A stretch of 64,000 nucleotides of DNA from Tritrichomonas musculus (Eukaryota > Parabasalia > Tritrichomonadida > Tritrichomonadidae), in NCBI GenBank assembly GCA_039105265.1, contig JAPFFF010000052.1, forward strand, positions 62,001-126,000, read 5' to 3'. The position numbers and the translations under genes were made by a program. This document shows, piece after piece, positions 11,043 through 21,843 of the stretch. The notes below the pieces were generated by a model. The model was not told the DNA's origin. It ran no database searches and saw only the letters and a list, made by a program, of their open reading frames with translations. The number at the start of each line of letters is the position of its first letter. Positions within the stretch are counted from its first letter, which is position 1.

Positions 11043-11590
11043 ATATTCCCCAAATAGCCAAATTTTTGTTCCCCAGCTTGGGGAGCATGGGGAATGCATT
11101 CAAATTATTAAGGAATGAAAAATCTTTTGGTATATTGAGAAACTTTACATCATAGGGCCAAATACTCTAAATCATTTTTTATATTCTTATATCAATATAT
11201 TTTGATTTGCTAGTTTTTAAGAATTAAATCAAAAAGCCAATTATTTTTTTTTCTGAAATAATCATAAAATTGAAAGAAATATTAGGATAATAATTTTTTT
11301 TTTTTTTTGAAACCCAATCTTTTTATTTTTGGTAAAAGTAAATCATTTTGACTTAAAAAAATTCTTTTATTTATCAATTATTATTTATAAATTTTGCTAT
11401 TCAATCAGATAAATTAAAAAAATAAAAAAAAAAAAATAAAAATAAAAAAGCGACCGTTTTCCCCAAAAAATCTCTGGGGAGATTTTCCCCAAAAATAAAC
11501 CATTCAAATTCTATTCAAATTCCTCCCCAAATTTACTTTGGGGAAATTCTCCCCATTTCCCCAAATGGGGAGATAGGAATATTTTTTTTT
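11043..11590. repeat. CCCC/GGGG inverted-repeat patch, MITE-like
   Basis: Both ends are full of TTCCCC and GGGGAA words that form short palindromes (for example CCCCAGCTTGGGG near 11073), separated by an A+T-rich middle. The outer edges share AATATTCC / GGAATATT in inverted orientation. No target-site duplication was found. The layout resembles the hAT MITE at 2116-2634 with a different subterminal word, so a small non-autonomous transposon is plausible but unproved. Confidence 0.4.
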
Positions 11591-12400
11591 TTTTTAATTA
11601 TTTTTAAATGCCTATTTATACATAAAGAATATATATTTTTAGTTATTCAATTAAATGATAATGTATTTATAAATATAAAGTCGAAAAGTTAAAAAATCCA
11701 TATTTATTTATTTCAATTCTTTTCAATCTAGAAAAAATCAAATTCTTATAAGAATGCATTTTTTTAAATTCTTTATCCTATTAATAAAACCCAGAGAGAT
11801 GCTCAAAAAGTGGTGTATATCAAGTAATTGTCTGTAATATAATTTATTTTATATCAATTATTTTTAAAACTATAATTCGTTGCAAATTGCTAACACTCGA
11901 ATGATAAATTAAGTTAAAAGAAGACATTTTTTGCACATTGCTCAAAAAGTGGAGAGAGCATACCAAATGCGTTCAATATATTGATTGCCTAATTCATTCA
12001 TTTTTACTACTACTAATTAAAATATTGTATTACATATATTTATGTATTGTTTTATAAACGCGAAGTAACTTCTTGTTTTATAAAGAAGAATATTATATAA
12101 TTTTTTTTTTTTTAATAAAAGATGCATGTCAAGTATGATAGAACAAATGTAGAACTTTATGATTTAACTATATTTGAATAAACTTAATTTTTTTTTTATG
12201 AATAATATATTTAAAACCAAATCTTATATATAGTTAATATTTTTGTGAATATAATATTTAAAGCCAAAAATATAGTAAAGTGTATAAAAACTTTTAGATA
12301 TAATAATAATTTGACGTTAAAATGCCCGCCGAGCTTAAAATTAACGTCAAAAATTTTTGAATATATAAAAATATCTTTTGATGTGATATGTTTTTTTCAC
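11591..12400. other. A+T-rich gene-free stretch
   Basis: No coding frame is seen. Near its end, TTTGACGTTAAAA (12310) and TTAACGTCAAA (12342) form an inverted pair around the G+C-rich word ATGCCCGCCGAGC, possibly a cis element of the decayed coiled-coil gene that follows. Confidence 0.4.
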
Positions 12401-12401
12401 A

Positions 12402-12413
12402 TCATTTTTATTA
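12402..12413 (+). promoter_or_regulatory. Inr-type promoter element before coiled-coil relic
   Basis: TCATTTTTATTA is a close fit to the trichomonad initiator (TCA followed by pyrimidine/W-rich sequence) and lies 6 bases before an ATG. The downstream frame is decayed, so this is probably the surviving promoter of a dead gene. Confidence 0.5.
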
Positions 12414-12418
12414 AATAA

Positions 12419-13276
12419 ATGCGGTAACACAACCCACTGTTGAAGCTAAGAACAAAGAGATCGAATGACTCAATTGGAAGATCAACGAATTGAGTTCAAC
12501 GATCGAAGTCATCAATGGACAAATCGCTGAGTTGCAAACAACAATTGAAGCCAAAGAAAGAGAGATCGAATGACTCAATTGGAAGATCAATGAATTGAGT
12601 TCAACAATTGAATCACTCAATTACAAGATTGTTGAACTTCATTCAACAGTTGAAGCCAAGAATAGGGAAATCGAAACAATTGACAGAAAGATCAACGATT
12701 TACGATCAAGAATCGAAGGACTCAATGTATAGGTTGCAATATCACAATCCACTGTTGAAGACAAGAACTGAGAAATCGAAACACTCAACAGCAAGATCAG
12801 CTAGTTACAATCAACAACTGAAGCCAAAGAAAGAGAGATCGAATGACTCAATTGGAAGATCAACGAATTGAGTTCAACGATCGAAGTCATCAATGGACAA
12901 ATCGCTGAGTTGCAAACAACAATTGAAGCCAAAGAAAGAGAGATCGAATGACTCAATTGGAAGATCAATGAATTGAGTTCAACAATTGAATCACTCAATT
13001 ACAAGATTGTTGAACTTCATTCAACAGTTGAAGCCAAGAATAGGGAAATCGAAACAATTGACAGAAAGATCAACGATTTACGATCAAGAATCGAAGGACT
13101 CAATGTATAGGTTGCAATATCACAATCCACTGTTGAAGACAAGAACTGAGAAATCGAAACACTCAACAGCAAGATCAGCTAGTTACAATCAACAACTGAA
13201 GCCAAAGAAAGAGAGATCGAATGACTCAATTGGAAGATCAACGAATTGAGTTCAACGATCGAAGTCATCAATGGAC
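12419..13276 (+). pseudogene. Decayed coiled-coil gene in 378-bp tandem units
   Basis: Read in the frame GCG GTA ACA CAA, the plus strand gives a heptad-rich coiled coil (EAKEREIE, LNWKINELSSTIE, DRKINDLRSRIEGLN) interrupted by regularly placed stops. The 378-bp unit (126 codons, 18 heptads) is present as 12457-12834, 12835-13212 and a partial copy 13213-13276, almost identical to each other. The stops fall where CGA (TGA) or CAG (TAG) is expected from the heptad pattern, such as IE*LNWK and KN*EIE, so C-to-T change followed by duplication explains them. No function can be assigned beyond a structural coiled coil. Confidence 0.7.
12457..13276. repeat. 378-bp tandem repeat, 2.2 copies
   Basis: The interval from one GAGATCGAATGACTCAATTG to the next is exactly 378 bases (12457 to 12835, then 13213). 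Copies are near-identical, so the duplication is recent. The third copy stops inside ATGGACA, where the next repeat class starts. Confidence 0.9.
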
Positions 13277-13686
13277 ATCGACATCCGCAATGACATTTGC
13301 ATCGACATCGACATCCGCAATGACATTTGCATCGACATCGACATCCGCAATGACATCGACATTCGCAATGACATTTGCATCGACATCGCATCCGCAATGA
13401 CATCGACATTCGCAATGACATTTGCATCGACATCGACATCCGCAATGACATCGACATTCGCAATGACATCCGCAATGACATCGACATCCGCAATGACATC
13501 GACATTCGCAATGACATCCGCAATGACATCGACATCCGTAATGACATCGACATCCGCAATGACATCGACATCCGTAATGACATCGACATCCGTAATGACA
13601 TCGACATCTGCAATACCATCGACATTCGCAATGACATCGACATCTGCAATACCATCGACATTCGCAATGACATCGACATCCGCAAT
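13277..13686. repeat. Short GACATC(CGCAAT) tandem repeat
   Basis: Mixed 12- and 18-bp units (GACATCCGCAAT, GACATCGACATTCGCAAT) follow directly on the broken 378-bp unit. The array grows out of the word ATGGACA, and its later units merge into the 24-bp array through GCAATGGCATCGGCATC. Confidence 0.85.
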
Positions 13687-14829
13687 GGCATCGGCATCAA
13701 CAGCAGCATTGGCATCGGCATCAACAGCAGCATTGGCATCGGCATCAACAGCAGCATTGGCATCAGCATCAACAGCAGCATTGGCATCAGCATCAACAGC
13801 AGCATTGGCATCAGCATCAACAGCAGCATTGGCATCGGCATCAACAGCAGCATTGGCATCGGCATCAACAGCAGCATTGGCATCGGCATCAACAGCAGCA
13901 TTGGCATCGGCATCAACAGCAGCATTGGCATCGGCATCAACAGCAGCATTGGCATCGGCATCAACAGCAGCATTGGCATCGGCATCAACAGCAGCATTGG
14001 CATCAGCATCAACAGCAGCATTGGCATCGGCATCAACAGCAGCATTGGCATCGGCATCAACAGCAGCATTGGCATCGGCATCAACAGCAGCATTGGCATC
14101 AGCATCAACAGCAGCATTGGCATCGGCATCAACAGCAGCATTGGCATCGGCATCAACAGCAGCATTGGCATCGGCATCAACAGCAGCATTGGCATCGGCA
14201 TCAACAGCAGCATTGGCATCGGCATCAACAGCAGCATTGGCATCGGCATCAACAGCAGCATTGGCATCAGCATCAACAGCAGCATTGGCATCGGCATCAA
14301 CAGCAGCATTGGCATCGGCATCAACAGCAGCATTGGCATCGGCATCAACAGCAGCATTGGCATCAGCATCAACAGCAGCATTGGCATCGGCATCAACAGC
14401 AGCATTGGCATCGGCATCAACAGCAGCATTGGCATCGGCATCAACAGCAGCATTGGCATCAGCATCAACAGCAGCATTGGCATCGGCATCAACAGCAGCA
14501 TTGGCATCAGCATCAACAGCAGCATTGGCATCGGCATCAACAGCAGCATTGGCATCGGCATCAACAGCAGCATTGGCATCGGCATCAACAGCAGCATTGG
14601 CATCGGCATCAACAGCAGCATTGGCATCGGCATCAACAGCAGCATTGGCATCGGCATCAACAGCAGCATTGGCATCAGCATCAACAGCAGCATTGGCATC
14701 AGCATCAACAGCAGCATTGGCATCGGCATCAACAGCAGCATTGGCATCGGCATCAACAGCAGCATTGGCATCGGCATCAACAGCAGCATTGGCATCGGCA
14801 TCAACAGCAGTATTGGCATCGGCATCAGC
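13687..14829. repeat. 24-bp minisatellite, about 48 copies
   Basis: The unit is GGCATCGGCATC AACAGCAGCATT, with only G/A variation at the seventh base (GGCATCGGC or GGCATCAGC). Because 24 is a multiple of three and the unit holds no stop, several frames on both strands stay open across it (plus: ASASTAAL or GINSSIGI; minus: MLLLMPMP). These are by-products of the array and I do not call them genes. Confidence 0.95.
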
Positions 14830-14902
14830 AATGACATAGACAATCTCCCTTTAACGTCAAATGAAGTGAATTCACTTTAAAAAAACGAGAAAACTTTCCA
14901 CT

Positions 14903-14913
14903 TCACTTTATTA
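14903..14913 (+). promoter_or_regulatory. Inr-type promoter element of the hAT transposase gene
   Basis: TCACTTTATTA lies 3 bases before the ATG at 14916 and closely fits the trichomonad Inr, so the transposase gene carries host-style transcription signals. Confidence 0.6.
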
Positions 14914-14915
14914 TA

Positions 14916-17033
14916 ATGTCTGTAACTGAAGTTACATATGATGGTGACCCAACTCATAGATACTTTCGTAAACTCGTGAAAAAAAATTATCAAAGCTATT
15001 GCATGGGCAAGCAAATGAGGCCAGATGGAATGTACCGATGCCAATTTTCCAAAAGAGAATCCGATTTGAAGAAAGATATTGCTGTAGGAATCATTCACCA
15101 ATGCACATTCAAGAAAGTCGAAGCAAACAAAACAATTCTTTCATACTTTACTCCAACTGCTGTTGAGAAAAGCGAAGGAATCACTTATGAAGACTTGCTG
15201 AACTGCGTTGCAGTCTTTGTTGGCCGACGAAATCTGTCACTTGAAGCAGGCGCCTCAGAGGAGTTGCAAAGACTCATCAAAGTTGCAATTCAATTCGGGA
15301 TGCAAAACCACAAAAGGAAACTAGACGACATATATAGTAAGTATTCTCCCGATACAGTAAGAAAATACATGATTGCTGCTGCAACCGAAGTCAATAAGTT
15401 CCAATTCGAATTATTCTCAAAACTGCCGTATGTTGGTGTAAGCTGTGATGAAGGATCAACACGTGGTGTTCATGATCTTGATTTCGTTCTAGAAGATCCA
15501 CTTTCAGCACTCAAGCCGTATCCATGCTTCACATCTGTAATGCCAAAAGGTGATGCCGTAACATACACAGAGCATTTAGCTCGGGGGCTTGACTTTTTAA
15601 GAATAAATAATATTCCTGTTGGCTCAGTCACTGTTGATGGAAACAAAGCTCAGTTAAAGGCCCTCTCATTCACTTGGCCAGATTCTCTGAGAAGGCGGTA
15701 TGTCGATCATAACGATTTTATGAGAAGAATCATTGTCAATCCATGCCTTTGCCATCGAATCAACAACGCCTATAAGAGAGCATACAACTGGACAGTGGGC
15801 TTACTTTTAGCTGTTGATCACATGAGAGACATTTCTGAAGAATGCCGAAAACGCCCTCAAGATGTTCTTGGTGTTTGTCCAAAGGTACAACTGACTCGGT
15901 GGATTGTTGATTATGATATATGCTCTTTCATAATCGAGCACAATCAGCAGATTCAACAATTCATGAATTTTGATTTGAGGGAACTACTCGATCTTCAGAA
16001 AGTATTATCTATTCTCAAATCGCTTACCAATATTTTTGAAGATCCGAAGACACCTCACTTCAAAGCGTTTCGAATATTAGAAGATGCAATTGGTGCTTTG
16101 GAAGATCTTGAAGATGAAGTTGATTATGCAGCAGATATCAAAACACAGTTAATAAACTACACACAACGTTCAGATGATGCTGGAATATGGATGCTGTCGT
16201 ATATCTTGACGCCTGAAGGAAGGGAAGATTTCTCAAATAGAATCAATAAGAAAATATTCCCTCGTAAACCAAATTACAGGACAAAATTTGTAGTGTCTAA
16301 AGGCCGAAAGAAAGAAGATATAGAAGAGCTTGTTGATATGTCCTTAGATAATGTCCAAATTCCACTCCAACCAGTTGATTATTCAAGTGATTTTCGACAA
16401 ATATTAGGACCAAGAAGTGAAACTGAAGATGAAAATGATGATGAAGAAGAAGACAATCTTCCTTGGGAGCTAATTGAAGAAGAAGAAGAAGAAGAAGATT
16501 TTATAGAGTCTCTTCAGAAGAGAGAAAAAGAAAAAGAAAGTAACAAGAAAGAAGCTGAATTTACATATGATCCAACATCAGAAAATGATGTCGAATATCA
16601 AGGAAATGCACAAAAGAATGGAGTGAATGAAAATCCCCCAGAAGACAAAGAAATGAAGAAAAGAATGCTTATTTATCCAGCTCAACAATTCCTCGAAACT
16701 ACACTTCAAAACTGGGGGATTGCGCCATTATCATTACAAAGGACATTGAACGCATTCAATTCATTTGTGCGATCAAGCCAAGACCCATTTAAAGATCAAA
16801 GATTGGAGAATGGGGATTATTATTGGGCCCATATCAGAGGCTCAATAAATCCAATTTGGTCTACAATTGCAGATATTGCAATGCGTCTTCATTCTTCTCC
16901 ATGTAGCGAAGCTAGTTGTGAAAGAACTATCAGCATGCAACGATTGGTATTGACCGCAAGAAGGATGAGTTCAAAGAAAGACTTGCTGGATGCAAGATTA
17001 ACTCTTCTTCGAGGATTGAATAATGATGATTAA
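14916..17033 (+). CDS. hAT-family transposase
   Basis: The 705-residue open frame has the shape of a hAT transposase. An N-terminal zinc-finger-like region (C and H residues around 30-65, including CQF and HQCTF) is followed by an RNase-H-like core with GVSCDEGSTR (first catalytic Asp region, about residue 176) and VTVDGNKAQLKAL (about 238). An acidic linker of Glu/Asp runs sits around 500-560, and the C-terminal dimerisation motif SEASCERTISMQRLVLTARR (about 667) is the hATC signature. The enzyme would cut and paste DNA with 8-bp target duplications. The frame is whole. Upstream lies a decayed coiled-coil gene with minisatellite, downstream a 17-bp satellite, and no terminal inverted repeats were found near either side. 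It may therefore be an immobile or domesticated copy, or its ends may be far away. Confidence 0.85.
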   Translation: MSVTEVTYDGDPTHRYFRKLVKKNYQSYCMGKQMRPDGMYRCQFSKRESDLKKDIAVGIIHQCTFKKVEANKTILSYFTPTAVEKSEGITYEDLLNCVAVFVGRRNLSLEAGASEELQRLIKVAIQFGMQNHKRKLDDIYSKYSPDTVRKYMIAAATEVNKFQFELFSKLPYVGVSCDEGSTRGVHDLDFVLEDPLSALKPYPCFTSVMPKGDAVTYTEHLARGLDFLRINNIPVGSVTVDGNKAQLKALSFTWPDSLRRRYVDHNDFMRRIIVNPCLCHRINNAYKRAYNWTVGLLLAVDHMRDISEECRKRPQDVLGVCPKVQLTRWIVDYDICSFIIEHNQQIQQFMNFDLRELLDLQKVLSILKSLTNIFEDPKTPHFKAFRILEDAIGALEDLEDEVDYAADIKTQLINYTQRSDDAGIWMLSYILTPEGREDFSNRINKKIFPRKPNYRTKFVVSKGRKKEDIEELVDMSLDNVQIPLQPVDYSSDFRQILGPRSETEDENDDEEEDNLPWELIEEEEEEEDFIESLQKREKEKESNKKEAEFTYDPTSENDVEYQGNAQKNGVNENPPEDKEMKKRMLIYPAQQFLETTLQNWGIAPLSLQRTLNAFNSFVRSSQDPFKDQRLENGDYYWAHIRGSINPIWSTIADIAMRLHSSPCSEASCERTISMQRLVLTARRMSSKKDLLDARLTLLRGLNNDD

Positions 17034-17137
17034 ATAAATAAAACATTAATTAAAACTATATAATTTGCTTTTTTTATTTATTTTAAAATATTGTTATTGA
17101 ATTGTTTAAAAAAAATCTTTTATTTAGATATTTAATG

Positions 17138-20100
17138 CGAGTACAAGCATGATGGGAGTGCAAGCATGATACGAGTGCAAGCATGATACGAGTGCAAGCA
17201 TGATACGAGTGCAAGCATGATGGGAGTGCAAGCATGATACGAGTGCCAGCATGATACGAGTGCCAGCATGATACAAGTACAAGTATGATGGGAGTGCAAG
17301 TATGATACGAGTGCAAGCATGATACGAGTGCAAGCATGATGGGAGTGCAAGCATGATACGAGTGCAAGCATGATACGAGTGCCAGCATGATACGAGTGCA
17401 AGCATGATACAAGTACAAGTATGATGGGAGTGCAAGTATGATACGAGTGCCAGCATGATACGAGTGCCAGCATGATACAAGTACAAGTATGATACGAGTG
17501 CAAGCATGATACAAGTACAAGTATGATGGGAGTGCAAGCATGATACGAGTGCAAGCATGATACGAGTGCCAGCATGATACGAGTGCCAGCATGATACGAG
17601 TGCCAGCATGATACGAGTGCCAGCATGATACAAGTACAAGTATGATGGGAGTGCAAGCATGATACGAGTGCAAGTATGATGGGAGTGCAAGCATGATACG
17701 AGTGCCAGCATGATACAAGTACAAGTATGATGGGAGTGCAAGTATGATACGAGTGCGAGCATGATACGAGTGCAAGCATGATACGAGTGCCAGCATGATA
17801 CAAGTACAAGTATGATGGGAGTGCAAGTATGATGGGAGTGCAAGTATGATACGAGTGCAAGCATGATACGAGTGCAAGCATGATACGAGTGCAAGTATGA
17901 TACGAGTGCCAGCATGATACAAGTACAAGTATGATGGGAGTGCAAGCATGATACGAGTGCAAGCATGATACGAGTGCCAGCATGATACAAGTACAAGTAT
18001 GATACAAGTACAAGTATGATGGGAGTGCAAGCATGATACGAGTGCAAGCATGATACGAGTGCAAGTATGATACGAGTGCCAGCATGATACAAGTACAAGT
18101 ATGATGGGAGTGCAAGCATGATACGAGTGCAAGCATGATACGAGTGCAAGTATGATACGAGTGCAAGCATGATACGAGTGCAAGTATGATACGAGTGCCA
18201 GCATGATACAAGTACAAGTATGATACAAGTACAAGTATGATACAAGTACAAGTATGATGGGAGTGCAAGCATGATACGAGTGCAAGCATGATACGAGTGC
18301 AAGTATGATACGAGTGCCAGCATGATACAAGTACAAGTATGATGGGAGTGCAAGCATGATACGAGTGCAAGCATGATACGAGTGCAAGTATGATACGAGT
18401 GCAAGCATGATACGAGTGCAAGTATGATACGAGTGCCAGCATGATACAAGTACAAGTATGATACAAGTACAAGTATGATACGAGTGCAAGCATGATACGA
18501 GTGCAAGCATGATACGAGTGCAAGCATGATACAAGTACAAGTATGATACAAGTACAAGTATGATGGGAGTGCAAGCATGATACGAGTGCAAGCATGATAC
18601 GAGTGCAAGTATGATACGAGTGCCAGCATGATACAAGTACAAGTATGATGGGAGTGCAAGCATGATACGAGTGCAAGCATGATACGAGTGCAAGTATGAT
18701 ACGAGTGCCAGCATGATACAAGTACAAGTATGATACAAGTACAAGTATGATGGGAGTGCAAGCATGATACGAGTGCAAGCATGATACGAGTGCAAGTATG
18801 ATACGAGTGCCAGCATGATACAAGTACAAGTATGATGGGAGTGCAAGCATGATACGAGTGCAAGCATGATACGAGTGCAAGTATGATACGAGTGCAAGCA
18901 TGATACGAGTGCAAGTATGATACGAGTGCCAGCATGATACAAGTACAAGCATGATACGAGTGCAAGCATGATACGAGTGCAAGTATGATACGAGTGCCAG
19001 CATGATACAAGTACAAGTATGATGGGAGTGCAAGCATGATACGAGTGCAAGCATGATACGAGTGCAAGTATGATACGAGTGCAAGCATGATACGAGTGCA
19101 AGTATGATACGAGTGCCAGCATGATACAAGTACAAGTATGATACAAGTACAAGTATGATACGAGTGCAAGCATGATACGAGTGCAAGCATGATACGAGTG
19201 CCAGCATGATACAAGTACAAGTATGATACAAGTACAAGTATGATGGGAGTGCAAGCATGATACGAGTGCAAGCATGATACGAGTGCAAGTATGATACGAG
19301 TGCCAGCATGATACAAGTACAAGTATGATGGGAGTGCAAGCATGATACGAGTGCAAGCATGATACGAGTGCAAGTATGATACGAGTGCCAGCATGATACA
19401 AGTACAAGTATGATACAAGTACAAGTATGATGGGAGTGCAAGCATGATACGAGTGCAAGCATGATACGAGTGCAAGTATGATACGAGTGCCAGCATGATA
19501 CAAGTACAAGTATGATGGGAGTGCAAGCATGATACGAGTGCAAGCATGATACGAGTGCAAGTATGATACGAGTGCAAGCATGATACGAGTGCAAGTATGA
19601 TACGAGTGCCAGCATGATACAAGTACAAGTATGATACAAGTACAAGTATGATGGGAGTGCAAGCATGATACGAGTGCAAGCATGATACGAGTGCAAGTAT
19701 GATACGAGTGCCAGCATGATACAAGTACAAGTATGATGGGAGTGCAAGCATGATACGAGTGCAAGCATGATACGAGTGCAAGCATGATACGAGTGCAAGC
19801 ATGATACGAGTGCAAGCATGATACGAGTGCAAGCATGATACGAGTGCAAGTATGATACGAGTGCAAGCATGATACAAGTACAAGTATGATGGGAGTGCAA
19901 GTATGATACGAGTGCAAGCATGATACGAGTGCAAGCATGATACGAGTGCCAGCATGATACAAGTACAAGTATGATGGGAGTGCAAGTATGATGGGAGTGC
20001 AAGTATGATACGAGTGCAAGCATGATACAAGTACAAGTATGATGCAAGTACAAGTATGATGGGAGTGCAAGCATGATACGAGTGCAAGCATGATACGAGT

Positions 20101-20850
20101 GCAAGTATGATACGAGTGCCAGCATGATACAAGTACAAGTATGATGGGAGTGCAAGCATGATACGAGTGCAAGCATGATACGAGTGCAAGTATGATACGA
20201 GTGCCAGCATGATACAAGTACAAGTATGATGGGAGTGCAAGCATGATACGAGTGCAAGCATGATACGAGTGCAAGTATGATACGAGTGCCAGCATGATAC
20301 AAGTACAAGTATGATGGGAGTGCAAGCATGATACGAGTGCAAGCATGATACGAGTGCAAGCATGATACGAGTGCCAGCATGATACAAGTACAAGTATGAT
20401 GGGAGTGCAAGTATGATGGGAGTGCAAGTATGATACGAGTGCAAGCATGATACAAGTACAAGTATGATGCAAGTACAAGTATGATGGGAGTGCAAGCATG
20501 ATACGAGTGCAAGCATGATACGAGTGCAAGTATGATACGAGTGCCAGCATGATACAAGTACAAGTATGATGGGAGTGCAAGCATGATACGAGTGCAAGCA
20601 TGATACGAGTGCAAGTATGATACGAGTGCCAGCATGATACAAGTACAAGTATGATGGGAGTGCAAGCATGATACGAGTGCAAGCATGATACGAGTGCAAG
20701 CATGATACGAGTGCAAGCATGATACGAGTGCAAGCATGATACGAGTGCAAGCATGATACGAGTGCAAGCATGATACGAGTGCAAGCATGATACGAGTTCA
20801 AGCATGATACGAGTGCAAGTATGATGGGAGTGCAAGTATGATGGCAGTGC
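17138..20850. repeat. 17-bp satellite array, about 218 copies, with higher-order units
   Basis: The basic unit is CGAGTGCAAGCATGATA, with the variants CAAGTACAAGTATGATA, CGAGTGCCAGCATGATA and GGGAGTGCAAGCATGAT. The GCC variant recurs at 119, 119, 119, 187 and 85 bases (7, 7, 7, 11 and 5 units) around 18080-18708, which shows higher-order amplification. Seventeen is not a multiple of three and the minus strand has no stop, so all three minus frames are open for over 1200 codons and spell the same 17-residue peptide. The array ends in single-copy A+T-rich DNA at 20851. It starts 105 bases after the hAT transposase stop. Confidence 0.97.
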
Positions 20851-21196
20851 GGACAAAATTTTATAATACACTTAAATTTTAATTATTTTTAAATCAAAAT
20901 TATTTTCATCATTAATTTATTATATAAGAGCACAAAATATCTATGAAGTATTATTCCTACTTTGAACAATTTTCTTGGGCATATCATAAAATCATTTTTT
21001 ATTATTTGTTGACTTGTCGATGATATTTATACATAGTAGGGGGTTCGGGGGGCGAAGCCCCCCGAAAATTTTTGAATAATAAATATATAAGGTGGTTACA
21101 TTTCCCCAAAATTTTTTCCCCTGGGGAAGCTTTTTTCCCCAATTCGGAGGTGTAAAACAAATATGTGACATCTGCATTTTATTTTTCACAAAATTT
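20851..21196. other. Intergenic stretch with a G6/C6 hairpin
   Basis: TTCGGGGGGC (21044-21053) and GCCCCCCGAA (21057-21066) form a perfect 10-bp hairpin with a GAA loop. Just after it (21100-21145), TTTCCCC and GGGGAAG words recall the CCCC/GGGG patch at 11.0-11.6 kb. Nothing coding is evident. Confidence 0.5.
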
Positions 21197-21631
21197 TATA
21201 TACAAGCTCCATTATTAACGAGTAAATGCAACAAAGATGGCAATGACAATGATGGCAATGACAAAGATGACAATGAAAAAGATGACAATGTCAATGATGA
21301 CAAAGCCAATGACTCACAAATTACACAACACAGATCGAAATATTTAGATGGAGTGAATTTCGGTCCTACCAAATTTATGATTAAAATGCTGCATACACTT
21401 ATTGGACTTAGGCTAGTATTAGAACATCATCCAATGTTACTAGGCATAGATCGTTTAACGACTCATATAATTGAAAATTATTTTGGACAGAATCGCCTTA
21501 ATTGCAAAGGAAACAATAGATTAAATAGAGTCTTGCATTTTTTTATAGAAGGAGCATTTGATTATCAATTAATCCAAGAATATGGTTTAGGAGCTAAAAT
21601 AAATGGGCGAGACAATGTCGGAGGGACATAA
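21197..21631 (+). mobile_element. Fragment of a transposase-like element
   Basis: An open stretch begins with an acidic Asp/Asn/Lys repeat made of 12-bp GATGACAATGAC-like words and continues with helical sequence ending in IIENYFGQNRLNCKGNNRLN. That ending resembles the C-terminal segment of P-element/THAP-type transposases, where a Glu/Phe-Phe-Gly/Arg pattern is common. It lacks a convincing start and the rest of a gene, so it is a broken relic. It may be of the same family as the element at 9.4-11.0 kb, but I cannot show that. Confidence 0.35.
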
Positions 21632-21843
21632 AATGTTCCAGATAAATGGAAGGTAAAATTAACAGAAGAAATTGATTCCCTTGACTATTTAAAATTATCA
21701 AAAAGAAAAAATAAAAATTGCTAAAAATAAAGGTCGTAAAAATCAATTTTTACCGTAAAACTCAATGATTGGTTTGTTTAAACTAATTATATTTTATTAT
21801 TATAATAATAATTAGTTTTATAAATATTTGCATCGTACAAAAT

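Noticed and set aside
12419-13276. A reassigned genetic code (TGA/TAG read as amino acids)
   Set aside because: Intact genes in the window end normally, and the stops in this relic are explained by C-to-T change copied by duplication.
13277-14829. A CRISPR-like array
   Set aside because: Units are contiguous with no unique spacers, and the genome is eukaryotic.
13179-14880. Open frames of 500-550 codons on both strands (MLLLMPMP, ASASTAAL, GINSSIGI)
   Set aside because: They are by-products of the 24-bp minisatellite. The only non-repeat portions are the ends of the neighbouring repeat units.
17083-20871. Three overlapping 1200-codon reading frames on the minus strand
   Set aside because: They are the forced result of a stop-free 17-bp satellite; all read the same peptide cycle, with no start context or domain.
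9727-21631. A Polinton or other virus-like element in the repeat block
   Set aside because: No capsid, polymerase, integrase or protease motif could be recognised; the coding relics look transposase-like at most.
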